Origin: Latescibacteria bacterium UBA6620
Lineage (GTDB): Bacteria; Latescibacterota; UBA2968
Reading direction: 5' to 3'
DNA: 42,781 nucleotides
Assembly: GCA_002433075.1 (NCBI GenBank)
Contig: DJHM01000027.1
Location: 916 to 43,696 of the forward strand
A program made the position numbers and the translations under genes. This document shows positions 1-7,446 of the stretch, piece by piece. Within the stretch, counting starts at the first letter, position 1. The number at the start of each line of letters is the position of its first letter. The notes beneath the pieces are model-generated. The model did not search any database and was not told the origin of the DNA. It worked only from the letters and a program-made list of their open reading frames with translations.

Positions 1-173
1 CTACCTTCCGGTCCTGACGGGGTTTGGCGAGGATTCGTTGCGCAGGACCTGACGATCGACACCGCAGACTCGGCAACCAGGTGCCGAAGCGGAACTCCTC
101 AGACGTGGAATTCGACCCCGCTATAGCGGATTGCGGGTTACAAGGCGCCGCTAATGCCCCGTCTAGCACGACC
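1..173 (-). ncRNA. ffs: Signal recognition particle RNA, large bacterial type (3' end outside window)
   Basis: Read on the minus strand, the segment begins near 173 with GTGCTAGACGGGG, continues with AACCCGCAATCCGCTATAG and GTCGAATTCC, and reaches the window edge with GTCAGGACCGGAAGGTAG. The first blocks match the 5' Alu-like domain of the long SRP RNA of Bacillus, Chloroflexi and others. The last is the conserved helix-8 loop (GUCAGG-N-CCGGAAGG) that binds Ffh. The RNA is the scaffold of the signal recognition particle. The 3' strand of the stem lies left of the window. The 5' end is set by similarity and may be a few bases off. It lies downstream of tadA and the tRNAs on the same strand, as scr follows tadA in Bacillus. 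Confidence 0.85.
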
Positions 174-186
174 TATGGCATAGAAC

Positions 187-232
187 ATTGGAGATAGAAC
201 ATTGTGACATGTGCAATGCTCTATGTTCAATG
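187..232. repeat. Left arm of inverted repeat flanking tRNA-Ala
   Basis: This 46-base element matches the reverse complement of 345-390 at 42 of 46 positions, with a perfect 28-base core (197-224 against 353-380). Each arm is itself nearly palindromic around ACATGT. The two arms bracket the tRNA-Ala gene. Confidence 0.85.
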
Positions 233-244
233 CCCATATGTATT

Positions 245-320
<76 letters not shown>

Positions 321-344
321 ACCCTTTTTCATTGAAGATGTTAT

Positions 345-390
345 CATTGAAGATAGAGCATTGCACATGTCACAATGTTCAATCTTCGAT
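345..390. repeat. Right arm of inverted repeat flanking tRNA-Ala
   Basis: This is the reverse-complement partner of 187-232, with 42 of 46 positions matching. It begins with CATTGAAGAT, a 10-mer that also occurs at 330-339 and at 36783-36792. Its right end overlaps the last codons of the cyclophilin-like gene, whose stop is at 379-381. Confidence 0.85.
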
Positions 391-753
391 CTTCGATATC
401 TCGATGCTACTGGCGCTGACGCCCTTGAGCTGAGTTACGTCGCCGTGCACCTTGCCGATCGGGTTCACGGCACTGGCCGAGCGGATTTCGTCGCCCTGGC
501 TGGCCGGCGTTTGACCGTAGAAGATGCAAAAGGCCTTGCCTGGAGGCCAGTAAGCCAAGTCCCCCAGGTCGACCGTCTCGACCCCGTTCTCCGGCCCCGT
601 CGAGACGGGAATCGCGAAGTAGATCTCGTCGCCCCACGTATTATAGCCCGACTCGATCGGAAGCGCGTCATAGATCATCGTCGCGGTCTGCGAATCGTTC
701 AACTCCGCTTCAAGCGTGACCTCATCGACTTTGATCTGTATTTCTCGGCTCAT
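379..753 (-). CDS. Cyclophilin-like fold protein (DUF369/TM1367-like)
   Basis: A 124-residue protein beginning MSREIQIKVDEV. The start at 753 is chosen because an AGG-containing ribosome site lies about 8 bases upstream and the longer reading frame would run through the tRNA-Ser gene. It carries the family pattern: a central YNTWGDEIYFAIPV stretch, then DLGDLAYWPPGKAFCIFYG, then a C-terminal GKVHGD segment. Such proteins adopt a cyclophilin-like beta-barrel but lack most known peptidyl-prolyl isomerase active-site residues, and their biochemical role is not established. The gene sits between tRNA-Ser and tRNA-Ala on the same strand, so it may be cotranscribed with tRNAs. Its last codons overlap the inverted repeat at 345-390, suggesting that the repeat inserted at or shaped the C-terminus. 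Confidence 0.85.
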   Translation of the reverse strand: MSREIQIKVDEVTLEAELNDSQTATMIYDALPIESGYNTWGDEIYFAIPVSTGPENGVETVDLGDLAYWPPGKAFCIFYGQTPASQGDEIRSASAVNPIGKVHGDVTQLKGVSASSIEISKIED

Positions 754-809
754 CGCATCAACCTGTCCAGGTCCCGGCCATTCCGAGTGCCCGCCGACCG
801 GTCGAGGGA

Positions 810-899
<90 letters not shown>

Positions 900-902
900 T
901 GA

Positions 903-990
903 AGAGGAAAAAGTGAAGAAGCAAGAAGTGGAGAAGGCGACACTGAATGACTTCACTTCTCTCTTCTCTACTTCTCCCCTTCTCACTCAA
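903..990. repeat. Purine/pyrimidine-skewed spacer repeat between the tRNA-Ser genes
   Basis: The spacer is almost pure purine on one strand in its left half and on the other strand in its right half, so that AAGTGGAGAAG and CTACTTCTCC form an imperfect hairpin. On the minus strand its right half starts GAGTGAGAAG, the same 10-mer found at two other intergenic repeats (38993-39002 and 40562-40571). Confidence 0.6.
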
Positions 991-995
991 AATGA

Positions 996-1085
<90 letters not shown>

Positions 1086-1117
1086 GGATTCACCATCGAC
1101 CGAAGAAGGAGCAACAT

Positions 1118-1588
1118 CTAACGGTCGCCCGGTTCCCTTCTCTCGCGAAAGAATGTCCTGAGAATCCGACTGCACGGCGCCTCGGACACGCCGCGAAAGA
1201 GGGTAGGCCGATGGTTGAGTCGGCCGTCTTCGATCACATTTCTAAGCGACCCGCAGGCTCCGGCCTTTGGGTCCGCAGCACCGAACACGACCGCCTCGAG
1301 CCGAGCCAGGACGGCGGCTCCCGCACACATCGCGCAGGGCTCGAGCGTCACGTAAAGGGTGCATCCCTCGAGCCACCAGTGGTCGAGGGATTCGGCCGCT
1401 CTTCGAATAGCGACCATCTCAGCGTGTGCCGTGGGATCGGGCAGGGTGCGCGTCAGATTGTGACCGCGACTGACAACCTCGCGCCCTCTCAGAATCGCGG
1501 CTCCTACGGGCACTTCGTCACGCTGCAGAGCCGCCGCGGCCTCCTTGAGCGCGATGGCCATCCCAAAGGTGTGGAGATCGCCCGTCAT
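1118..1588 (-). CDS. tadA: tRNA-specific adenosine deaminase TadA
   Basis: This cytosolic enzyme deaminates adenosine 34 of tRNA-Arg(ACG) to inosine. The protein (about 156 residues from the ATG at 1588) shows the complete zinc-deaminase signature: HAE at residues 55-57, in which the histidine binds zinc and the glutamate is the proton shuttle, and PCAMC at 84-88 supplying the two cysteine ligands. The N-terminal helix followed by EVPVGAAIL is typical of TadA. A TTG five codons upstream (1603) is an alternative start. The length fits the family. It heads a minus-strand cluster of tRNA-Ser genes and SRP RNA; tadA next to the SRP RNA gene is also seen in Bacillus subtilis, where dnaX follows. 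Confidence 0.95.
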   Translation of the reverse strand: MTGDLHTFGMAIALKEAAAALQRDEVPVGAAILRGREVVSRGHNLTRTLPDPTAHAEMVAIRRAAESLDHWWLEGCTLYVTLEPCAMCAGAAVLARLEAVVFGAADPKAGACGSLRNVIEDGRLNHRPTLFRGVSEAPCSRILRTFFRERREPGDR

Positions 1589-1603
1589 GTGAGGAGATTC
1601 CAA

Positions 1604-1790
1604 TAAAATCAGGCCCTTAACGGTGCGAGAATATATCAGTTTGAATTTTTCGCGTCAATCCCTAAGCCCCGCTCGAGCGGCCATTTTCGCCACAGGGATT
1701 GCACCTTTCCACCACCTCCCATAGATTCGGCCCGACGTTGGAGGGAACGCGCCAACCCTCCTGCTCTCTCACTCTTCACCTCTGCCTTTC
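1604..1790. other. Divergent intergenic region
   Basis: This AT-richer spacer separates tadA (minus) from the truncated response regulator (plus). It presumably held promoters for both. I see no clear consensus promoter, RNA or ORF. Confidence 0.5.
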
Positions 1791-1990
1791 ATGTCCCAGA
1801 CCATTCTCATCGTTGAAGACGACCCCGACATCGCGGATCTCATCGAGATCCACCTGAAGGACATCGGCTACGGGCTCGATCGAGCCGAGGACGGGGCCAC
1901 CGGGTTGGAAATGGCCACGAGCGGGGACTACTCGCTCGTGATTCTGGACCTGATGCTCCCCGAAGTCGATGGCCTGGATGTCTGCCGCAG
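1791..1990 (+). pseudogene. Truncated response regulator receiver domain
   Basis: The ATG at 1791 opens a canonical CheY-like receiver domain. The acidic pocket E9-D10-D11 lies in ILIVEDDPD, and the phosphoacceptor is D53 in VILDLMLPEVDGLDVCR. Homology ends abruptly after about 66 residues, before the conserved threonine and lysine and before any DNA-binding output domain. The frame stays open to 2090, but the tail is rich in P, R and S and unlike any receiver domain. I read this as the 5' remnant of an OmpR-like regulator whose remaining part, probably with the partner kinase, was deleted; the deletion end would be near 1985. It cannot work as a complete phospho-switch. Confidence 0.85.
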
Positions 1991-2165
1991 GCCAACGTAC
2001 CGAAGGGCCCACTGCCGACCGCCCTCGGCTTTCCGCCCCTACTGTAGCCCACCCTCCCGAAGCCGCCACACTCTTTTGTGCCTTCCGTGAGACTTTCCTC
2101 GCCCGATTGAGCCTCTTTATGGATGACCGGAGTCGGAGCCGGGATTCATTCATCAAGGAGGCAGC

Positions 2166-3101
2166 ATGCGCAAGCTATTCGGATTCGCACTTTCAGCCAG
2201 CCTGGCGATCGGCTGTGGCGAGAGTGCGGTCAACACATCCAATACCAGCAGTGGGCCCCGGACGAAACAGGCCGTTGGGTCACGGGGGCATCCAGGTCAC
2301 CATCACCCCGACATCCGACACGGGCTTCACGGTCAGCATCGAGAACGTGTCGACTGAATCAACGCTGTCCACTGCCGATGGGAGCGACTCAGTTGGTCCC
2401 GCTCGCTCCAGGAGTGTTCGTGGTCCACAGCGCCCCGGCCCCTCTGTTCGACGACGGTGTGGCCGATGCGGGCACGGGCCTGCACGCCTTGGCCGAGGAC
2501 GGCAATCCGGCTCCTCTCGCCGACTACGTTGGCGGGAAAACCGGTCTGACCGTTCCACAGTCACCGGGTGTCTAGGCGGTCCACACCGGATCGGAGCCCT
2601 TTTTCACCGCAGGTCAGGTCGACCGAAGACAAGGGCTCGAATCGATCGCCGAGGATGGAGGCCCGCTCAGTCTCGCAGATGAGATCTCAGGCGAATCGGG
2701 AATCCGTGCATCGAGCTTCTTCAACAGACCCGACGGCTCTGCCGGTCCCGGACCGATCGGGCCCGGAGGCGCCTAAACATTCAGCTTCACGGCTGAACCG
2801 GGAGATCGACTTTAGTTCGTCAACATGTTCGTGCCCTCGAACGACTTCTTCTTTGGCCCGGACGGTGACGGAATCGAGCTCTTCCCGTCCGGATCGGCAC
2901 CCGGCTTCCACAACGTCACATCTCGATCTGGGATGCCGGTACCGAAGTCAACCAGGAACCGGACTCGATCAGGTACAGCGCCAGTCCGGCGCCAACACGG
3001 GTGCCGCGGATTCCGACGCAACCGTGAGACTGGCCCCCGATACGTTCAACAATCTGCCTCCGGTCGAAGACATCATTCGCGTTACCATCTCCTCCAGGTA
3101 A
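2166..3101 (+). pseudogene. Spondin_N-type lipoprotein, decayed by frameshifts and stop codons
   Basis: A strong ribosome site (AGGAGG) precedes ATG 2166, which starts a lipoprotein signal with lipobox LAIGC. The coding information then hops between frames: TPTSDTGFTVSIENVS in a second frame; APGVFVVHS...GLHALAEDGNPAPLADYV in a third; a TAG at 2573; AVHTGSEPFFTAGQ...GLESIAEDGG in that same third frame; further stops near 2774 and 2813; MFVPSNDFFFGPDG; WDAGTEVNQEP after another shift; and ATVRLAPDTFNNLPPVEDI to the stop at 3101 after a further shift. These blocks together make up a Spondin_N domain, with the PLF...G...DGN/GP module duplicated. At least four shifts and three nonsense codons make it a clear pseudogene of a secreted surface lipoprotein. 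Confidence 0.88.
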
Positions 3102-4432
3102 GCGTCTCGACCCGTGCAGGGCGGCGGTCACAAGCCAATGGGTCTGTGACCGCTTTTCATTTGGCGACGCCGGAGTGATCCAGGACACGGCTCTCCAGGA
3201 GTTCCTCGGGCTACATTTTCGGACAGAGATCACTCATCATCAGAGAGAATGTCGGTGTGCTATCCAGAATTCCACTACCGATGGTCCTGGCAGCTGGGTC
3301 ACACGCCTGCCGAACTGTGGCCTTACATTGCCGACACGAACCGGTTCAATCACAATACCGGGCTGCCTTGCGTCGAGTGTCATCCCCTCACACCCGAAGA
3401 ATCCGTCAACGCCAGACGAAAATTGAGCTTCAAGCGAATGGGCGTGACGGTGGAGTGGACGGAGGAACCGTTCGAGTGGCTCGAACCACGTCGGTCCGGC
3501 GTCGTTCGGCGAAATAGCCGAGGGCCTGTCGACCGTATGCGGGTCGTCGCAGAACTCGAGCCTTACCAGGACGGGACACGGCTATTCTATCAGATCTGGG
3601 CGCGCCCGGCGAACCCGATCGGCCTGCTGGCCATCCCGATCCAGATCGGAAGACTCACCTCCAGAGCCTTTGGCCGTGTGTTCACTCAATACGACGAGTG
3701 GATTGAAGAGGACCGTCGTCCAACACAGGAACAGACACAGTCTTTCGTGTCCGGTGGCCGACACCGGCTGACTGGCGAACTGGTCAACGCCGGCGCCGAT
3801 CCCGATGTGACCGAAGCACTGGGGCGAGCCGTGGTCGAAGGTTCCGACCTCGACCTCATCAAGATGCGGCCCTACGCCCTCGCCGATGAGTGGGCCTTGC
3901 CTCGCCGCACCGTCCTAGACGCGTTTCTTCTCTCTACCCGGCTCGGGCTACACGACGTGTCGTGGGACGTCCTATGTCCCTTGTGTCGGGGAGCAAAGGA
4001 CACCACTACCAATCTGGCCGGAATCCTGCCCCAGGTGCACTGCGAAACATGCAACATCGACTTCGATGTCGATTTCGATCGCTCGGTCGAATTGACATTC
4101 CGTCCCGGCAGTACGATACGAGAAGTCGGGAGAACCGAGTATTGCGTCGCGGGTCCGCGTGTCACGCCACACGTCGTCGTACAACAATTGCTCCAGCCTA
4201 GCGAGAAGAGAATCGTAAGTCCCGAACTCGAAGAAGGACCCCACAGAATCCGAACCCTGCGTTTGGCGAGAGGTCGGTACCTGGATGTGAAAGACGAGGG
4301 TCCATCATCGGTCGATGTTGACGCTACACCGTCAGGATGGGGAAGAGAGGCTGTTGCCATCGGATTGACCCCGACGCTCTCTCTCAGGAATGATACCGAT
4401 GAGGAGCAGCTCTTCGTCCTAGAGAGGATGGT

Positions 4433-4474
4433 GGTGGATGGATTCTGCGGTCACGGCCGCAGAATCCATCCACC
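4433..4474. repeat. Perfect 18-bp inverted repeat at the cyclase frameshift
   Basis: The left arm 4433-4450 is the exact reverse complement of the right arm 4457-4474, with loop TCACGG. It lies exactly where the cyclase reading frame is lost twice, between the DUF5939 and catalytic domains. Confidence 0.9.
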
Positions 4475-5069
4475 CTGCAGCGGTACAGGGACCTCTTCTC
4501 TATCGACGCCCTTCGCCCCGGGCAGCGGATCGCTGTCGGAAACCTCGCCATCCTGTTCACCGATCTGTGCGGATCGACCCGAATGTATCGGGAAATCGGG
4601 GATGCCCCCGCGTTCGGGCTGGTGATGGATCACTTCGGCCTGCTTCGAAGCACAATCGACCGCCACGGCGGCGGCATCGTAAAGACGATCGGCGACGCTG
4701 TGATGGCAGCCTTTCGCGATCCAGGGGCCGCGCTGCGAGCCGCACTCGAGATTCAGGAAATTTTCGAGGATCCGAACCGGCTGGAACATCCGCTCACCAT
4801 CAAAGCCGGACTGCACTAGGGCCCCCGCATCGCAGTAACCCTGAACGAGCGCCTGGACTATTTCGGCTCGACGGTCAACATCGCTTCCCGCGTCGAGCAC
4901 CTGTCGGAAGGTGGTGTCACGATTGTGTCCGAGGACGTCACTCGTGATCCTGAAGTCCAGGCTGTGCTGGACCGTGACCCCGAACTCAATGTCGGTCACT
5001 TCGAAACCGACCTCAAGGGATTCGACAGATCGTTCAGGCTCCATCGAGTCCGCCATCGCAAAACACAAA

Positions 5070-5095
5070 AGGCGACCCAATCGAATGAGTCGCCT
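5070..5095 (-). terminator. Rho-independent terminator of the glycerophosphodiesterase gene
   Basis: On the minus strand a stem AGGCGAC/GTCGCCT (5089-5095 with 5070-5076) is followed by TTTTGTGTTTTG. It lies about 45 bases downstream of the stop at 5140. Confidence 0.75.
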
Positions 5096-5139
5096 CGTAG
5101 CTCTCTCCATCGCTCATTGCCCACCGAACAATCGTCAGA

Positions 5140-5994
5140 TCAGACCTCAGCCAGCTTTTCCTCCTCCTGACCGTAGCTCGACAGAACCTCGTTAAGACGG
5201 TCCGGGAAGTTCGTGATGATGCCCCCAACACCCATTTCGATCATCTCTCTCATCTCTTCCGGCTCATCCACCGTGTAGACCCAGAATCCCATCGCGCGAT
5301 TCAGGAACATCTGTACCAGGTCGGGTGTCGCCGCCGTGTATCTCAGAGCGAGAGCGTTGGCTCCCAGATTGAGCACTCGCTTGACCACCCCTGTCCGGCG
5401 GCGCAGGTTGGCCTCGCTGCCCGTCATCAGGAAAGCCGTGGGGATTCTCCGATCCAGCCGGTTGATGCTACGCACGGCCGGTCCAAGAAACGACTGCATC
5501 ACCACGCGCGACTGGGCGCGCTCCGACCGAATAATCGTCACCGCCTGCTCGGCCGCTTCCTCCGTTTTCGCCTCGATCAGAATCAGCGCCCGCCACCTGA
5601 CCAGATCCAGCACTTCTTGGAGCGTGGGAACACGCTCACCAGCGAATGACTTCCCGAACCACCCACCCGCGTCAAGCCGCTTCAGCTCGTCCAACGTCAT
5701 CTGATCCACGGGCCCGGCCCCGTTGGTCGTGCGGTCCACCGTTCGGTCGTGAATCACCGCGACATGCCCATCCGCCGTCAGATGGATATCAATCTCGACA
5801 GCGTCGACGCCGATCTCGATCGCCCTCTCGATCGCGGCCAGCGTATTCTCGGGAGCCAGCCCGTCCCCCGACGCACCTCGATGCGCGATCCGCATGACGG
5901 GCGGCAACGGCGCACCCGCCCCTCGGGTCCGGAGCCGCCGAAAGGCCGTCTTGATTCTTCGACGACGCTTTCTTGGTTTTCTCGAGATCTGCAT
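5140..5994 (-). CDS. Glycerophosphodiester phosphodiesterase family protein
   Basis: The protein hydrolyses glycerophosphodiesters to sn-glycerol 3-phosphate and an alcohol, by family knowledge. The GDPD signature is complete: RIAHRGASGDGLAPENT (H38, R39, E49), VEIDIHLTADG (E67, D69) and HDRTVDRTTNG (H82), then the later ILIEAKTE strand and GFWVYTVDEPEEM and GVGGIITNFPD blocks of the TIM barrel. Length, 284 residues, is about normal. The N-terminus before residue 34 is strikingly basic (SRKPRKRRRR) and has no secretion signal, so the true start could be the ATG at codon 34. A terminator follows. It is the intact partner converging on the ruined cyclase gene. Confidence 0.9.
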   Translation of the reverse strand: MQISRKPRKRRRRIKTAFRRLRTRGAGAPLPPVMRIAHRGASGDGLAPENTLAAIERAIEIGVDAVEIDIHLTADGHVAVIHDRTVDRTTNGAGPVDQMTLDELKRLDAGGWFGKSFAGERVPTLQEVLDLVRWRALILIEAKTEEAAEQAVTIIRSERAQSRVVMQSFLGPAVRSINRLDRRIPTAFLMTGSEANLRRRTGVVKRVLNLGANALALRYTAATPDLVQMFLNRAMGFWVYTVDEPEEMREMIEMGVGGIITNFPDRLNEVLSSYGQEEEKLAEV

Positions 5995-6176
5995 AAATCG
6001 TCCGCTAGCTTTTTCTCTATAGCCGGAAGTGCTCTTCTCAGGGGTCCTAACTTAGCCATTCGGACGCGTGAGCACACGCCCCTTTCGTCCAGTCACCGGC
6101 TCCGTCTGGGTTTTCCCTCACGGAATCCCCTTGAACGCCAATAAGTTCATCGGTAGGGTCGAATCCGGGATTTGGC

Positions 6177-6205
6177 TTGACCCCAATTCTGGCTTCACGT
6201 ATAGT
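6177..6205 (+). promoter_or_regulatory. Sigma-70 promoter of tRNA-Asn
   Basis: TTGACC at 6177-6182 and TATAGT at 6200-6205 are separated by exactly 17 bases. The expected start point lies about 17 bases before the mature tRNA 5' end. Confidence 0.8.
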
Positions 6206-6228
6206 TTCATCCACTGGATTCAAGGCAT

Positions 6229-6304
6229 TCCGGCGTAGCTCAGTCGGCAGAGCAGGTGGCTGTTAACCACCGTGTCGCAGGTTCGAGTCCTGCCGCCGGA
6301 GCCA
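6229..6304 (+). tRNA. tRNA-Asn (anticodon GTT)
   Basis: A 76-nt cloverleaf: acceptor TCCGGCG/CGCCGGA, D-arm with GCTCAGTCGGCAGAGC, anticodon stem GGTGG/CCACC around loop CTGTTAA (anticodon GTT), T-loop TTCGAGT, discriminator G and an encoded CCA at 6302-6304. It has its own near-consensus promoter. Confidence 0.97.
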
Positions 6305-6481
6305 AAAAATCTTCGAGGACCGCGAGTTTTTCTCGCAGCCTATACTGCAACCCCACGGCACTGCCGACGGCCTGCCACACCTTAGCCCAGAAGGGGCGTA
6401 GGCGGGAGCCAAAAACAACGATGATGGCCAGCTACCGAGTCACGTCGGTTGCGGGAGAGATGTAACCGAAGCCGACAGTCG

Positions 6482-7399
6482 TCAACGGTAGAGGGTCTTC
6501 AATCGCCGGATGTATTCCCGATCCCGTCTTTCAATCGCCTCGTCGAACTTCTCCGGATCGACGAACCAGGGCTTTTTCTCAGCCATTCGAAGACGGATCT
6601 TTTTCGCGACTTCGTCTTCCGAGTCCGGGGATCGCTTTGATCCGGCGTCCGCAGGCCATTTCCAGATCCCGGCCAGGTCGTAGTGCATGAAGGGACCCTC
6701 GTGGGGCATTCGGAATCCGAACGTCGTGATTACCCCCAGCTCAATGTCTTCGGCCGTCGCCATTCCCTCCGCCCATAGTCGTGCGGCTTCCCGGCCCGCC
6801 GCCCCCTGAATCCGATTCAGAAGGTAGCCCGGCTTCTCCTTCAACAGCCGGATCGGGATCCGTCCCGCCTTTTCCATCAGGCCGCAAATCAGTTCGTACG
6901 TCTCGTCACTCGTGCCCGGCCCCTTTGCGACCTCTACCCCCGGCACGATGTGCGGCGGGGCGAAATAGTGCGTCAACCCGATCTTGTCCTGACGTTGGAC
7001 GTCTTTCCCGATTTCGCTCATCACGAAACCCGACGTATTGCTGACCAGAATCGTGTGCGGCGGACATCGCTCATCCAGTCTTGAAAACAACTCCTGCTTG
7101 TCGGGCAGCCGTTCGACGATCGCTTCCGTCACGAAGTCACTCGCCTCCGCCAGCGTATCCAGATCGGTCGTCAGTGTGATTCTCTCCAGCGCAGCGGTCG
7201 CCTGATCCGGGGTGACAAGCTCCTCTTCGACGAAAAGGTCGAGCGACTTCCGGGTTTCCCGCAGGGTGCCTTCGATCGCCTCGTCGCTGACATCAGCCAC
7301 GATTGTCTGGTAGCCGCCCAGAGCAAAGTTAAGGGCGATCCCGAAGCCCATCGTTCCGCCGCCCGCAACACCCACGGTCTTGATGTCTTCCAGTTCCAT
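6482..7399 (-). CDS. 3-hydroxyacyl-CoA dehydrogenase family protein
   Basis: The 305-residue protein has the two-part fold of NAD-dependent 3-hydroxyacyl-CoA dehydrogenases. A Rossmann domain opens with VGVAGGGTMGFGIA (GxGxxG-like), followed by ADVSDEAIE, SNTSGF and the active-site region HYFAPPHIVPGVEV (catalytic His in HYF). The helical C-terminal domain has KPGYLLNRIQGAAGREAARL and a DxELGV-like stretch. Typical partners oxidise 3-hydroxyacyl-CoA or related 3-hydroxy acids. The gene lies 47 bases downstream of a ThDP-dependent enzyme and is probably the third gene of that minus-strand unit, so a substrate other than a plain fatty acyl-CoA is possible. The ribosome site is weak. Confidence 0.88.
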   Translation of the reverse strand: MELEDIKTVGVAGGGTMGFGIALNFALGGYQTIVADVSDEAIEGTLRETRKSLDLFVEEELVTPDQATAALERITLTTDLDTLAEASDFVTEAIVERLPDKQELFSRLDERCPPHTILVSNTSGFVMSEIGKDVQRQDKIGLTHYFAPPHIVPGVEVAKGPGTSDETYELICGLMEKAGRIPIRLLKEKPGYLLNRIQGAAGREAARLWAEGMATAEDIELGVITTFGFRMPHEGPFMHYDLAGIWKWPADAGSKRSPDSEDEVAKKIRLRMAEKKPWFVDPEKFDEAIERRDREYIRRLKTLYR

Positions 7400-7446
7400 T
7401 CGAATATCCGTTCACTCGTTGATTCGAGAGGTTGACGATCGCCGAC

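Larger units (their letters stand above)
3249..5170 (+). pseudogene. Adenylate cyclase with DUF5939 N-terminal region, frameshifted and nonsense-mutated
   Basis: The first ~400 codons from ATG 3249 are intact. They show an SRPBCC-like N-terminus, then a zinc-ribbon-like segment (CPLC...CETC, residues ~240-265) and the CVAGPRVTPHVV block typical of DUF5939. Around 4433-4474 the frame is lost inside a perfect inverted repeat and resumes in a third frame with QRYRDLFSIDALRPGQ and a class III cyclase catalytic domain: ILFTDLCGSTRMYREIGD (metal-binding Asp), then GDAVMAAF. A TAG at 4817-4819 replaces the expected tyrosine of a GLHYGP-like motif, after which the domain continues in frame (LDYFGSTVNIASRVEHL). 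The product would have made cAMP in the cytosol; it is now almost certainly inactive. The end given is the frame's stop; recognisable homology ends near 5065. Confidence 0.9.

Noticed and set aside
4817..4819. TAG in the cyclase as a pyrrolysine or read-through codon
   Set aside because: The gene is already frameshifted twice upstream, and the position corresponds to an ordinary tyrosine, so a nonsense mutation is sufficient.
6305..6481. The spacer after tRNA-Asn, with GCGAG-TTTTT-CTCGC and a second GGCGGGAGCCAAAAA resembling the tRNA 3' end
   Set aside because: The stem is only five pairs, and the tRNA-like tail is too short to call a duplicated tRNA or attachment site. No integrase is present.
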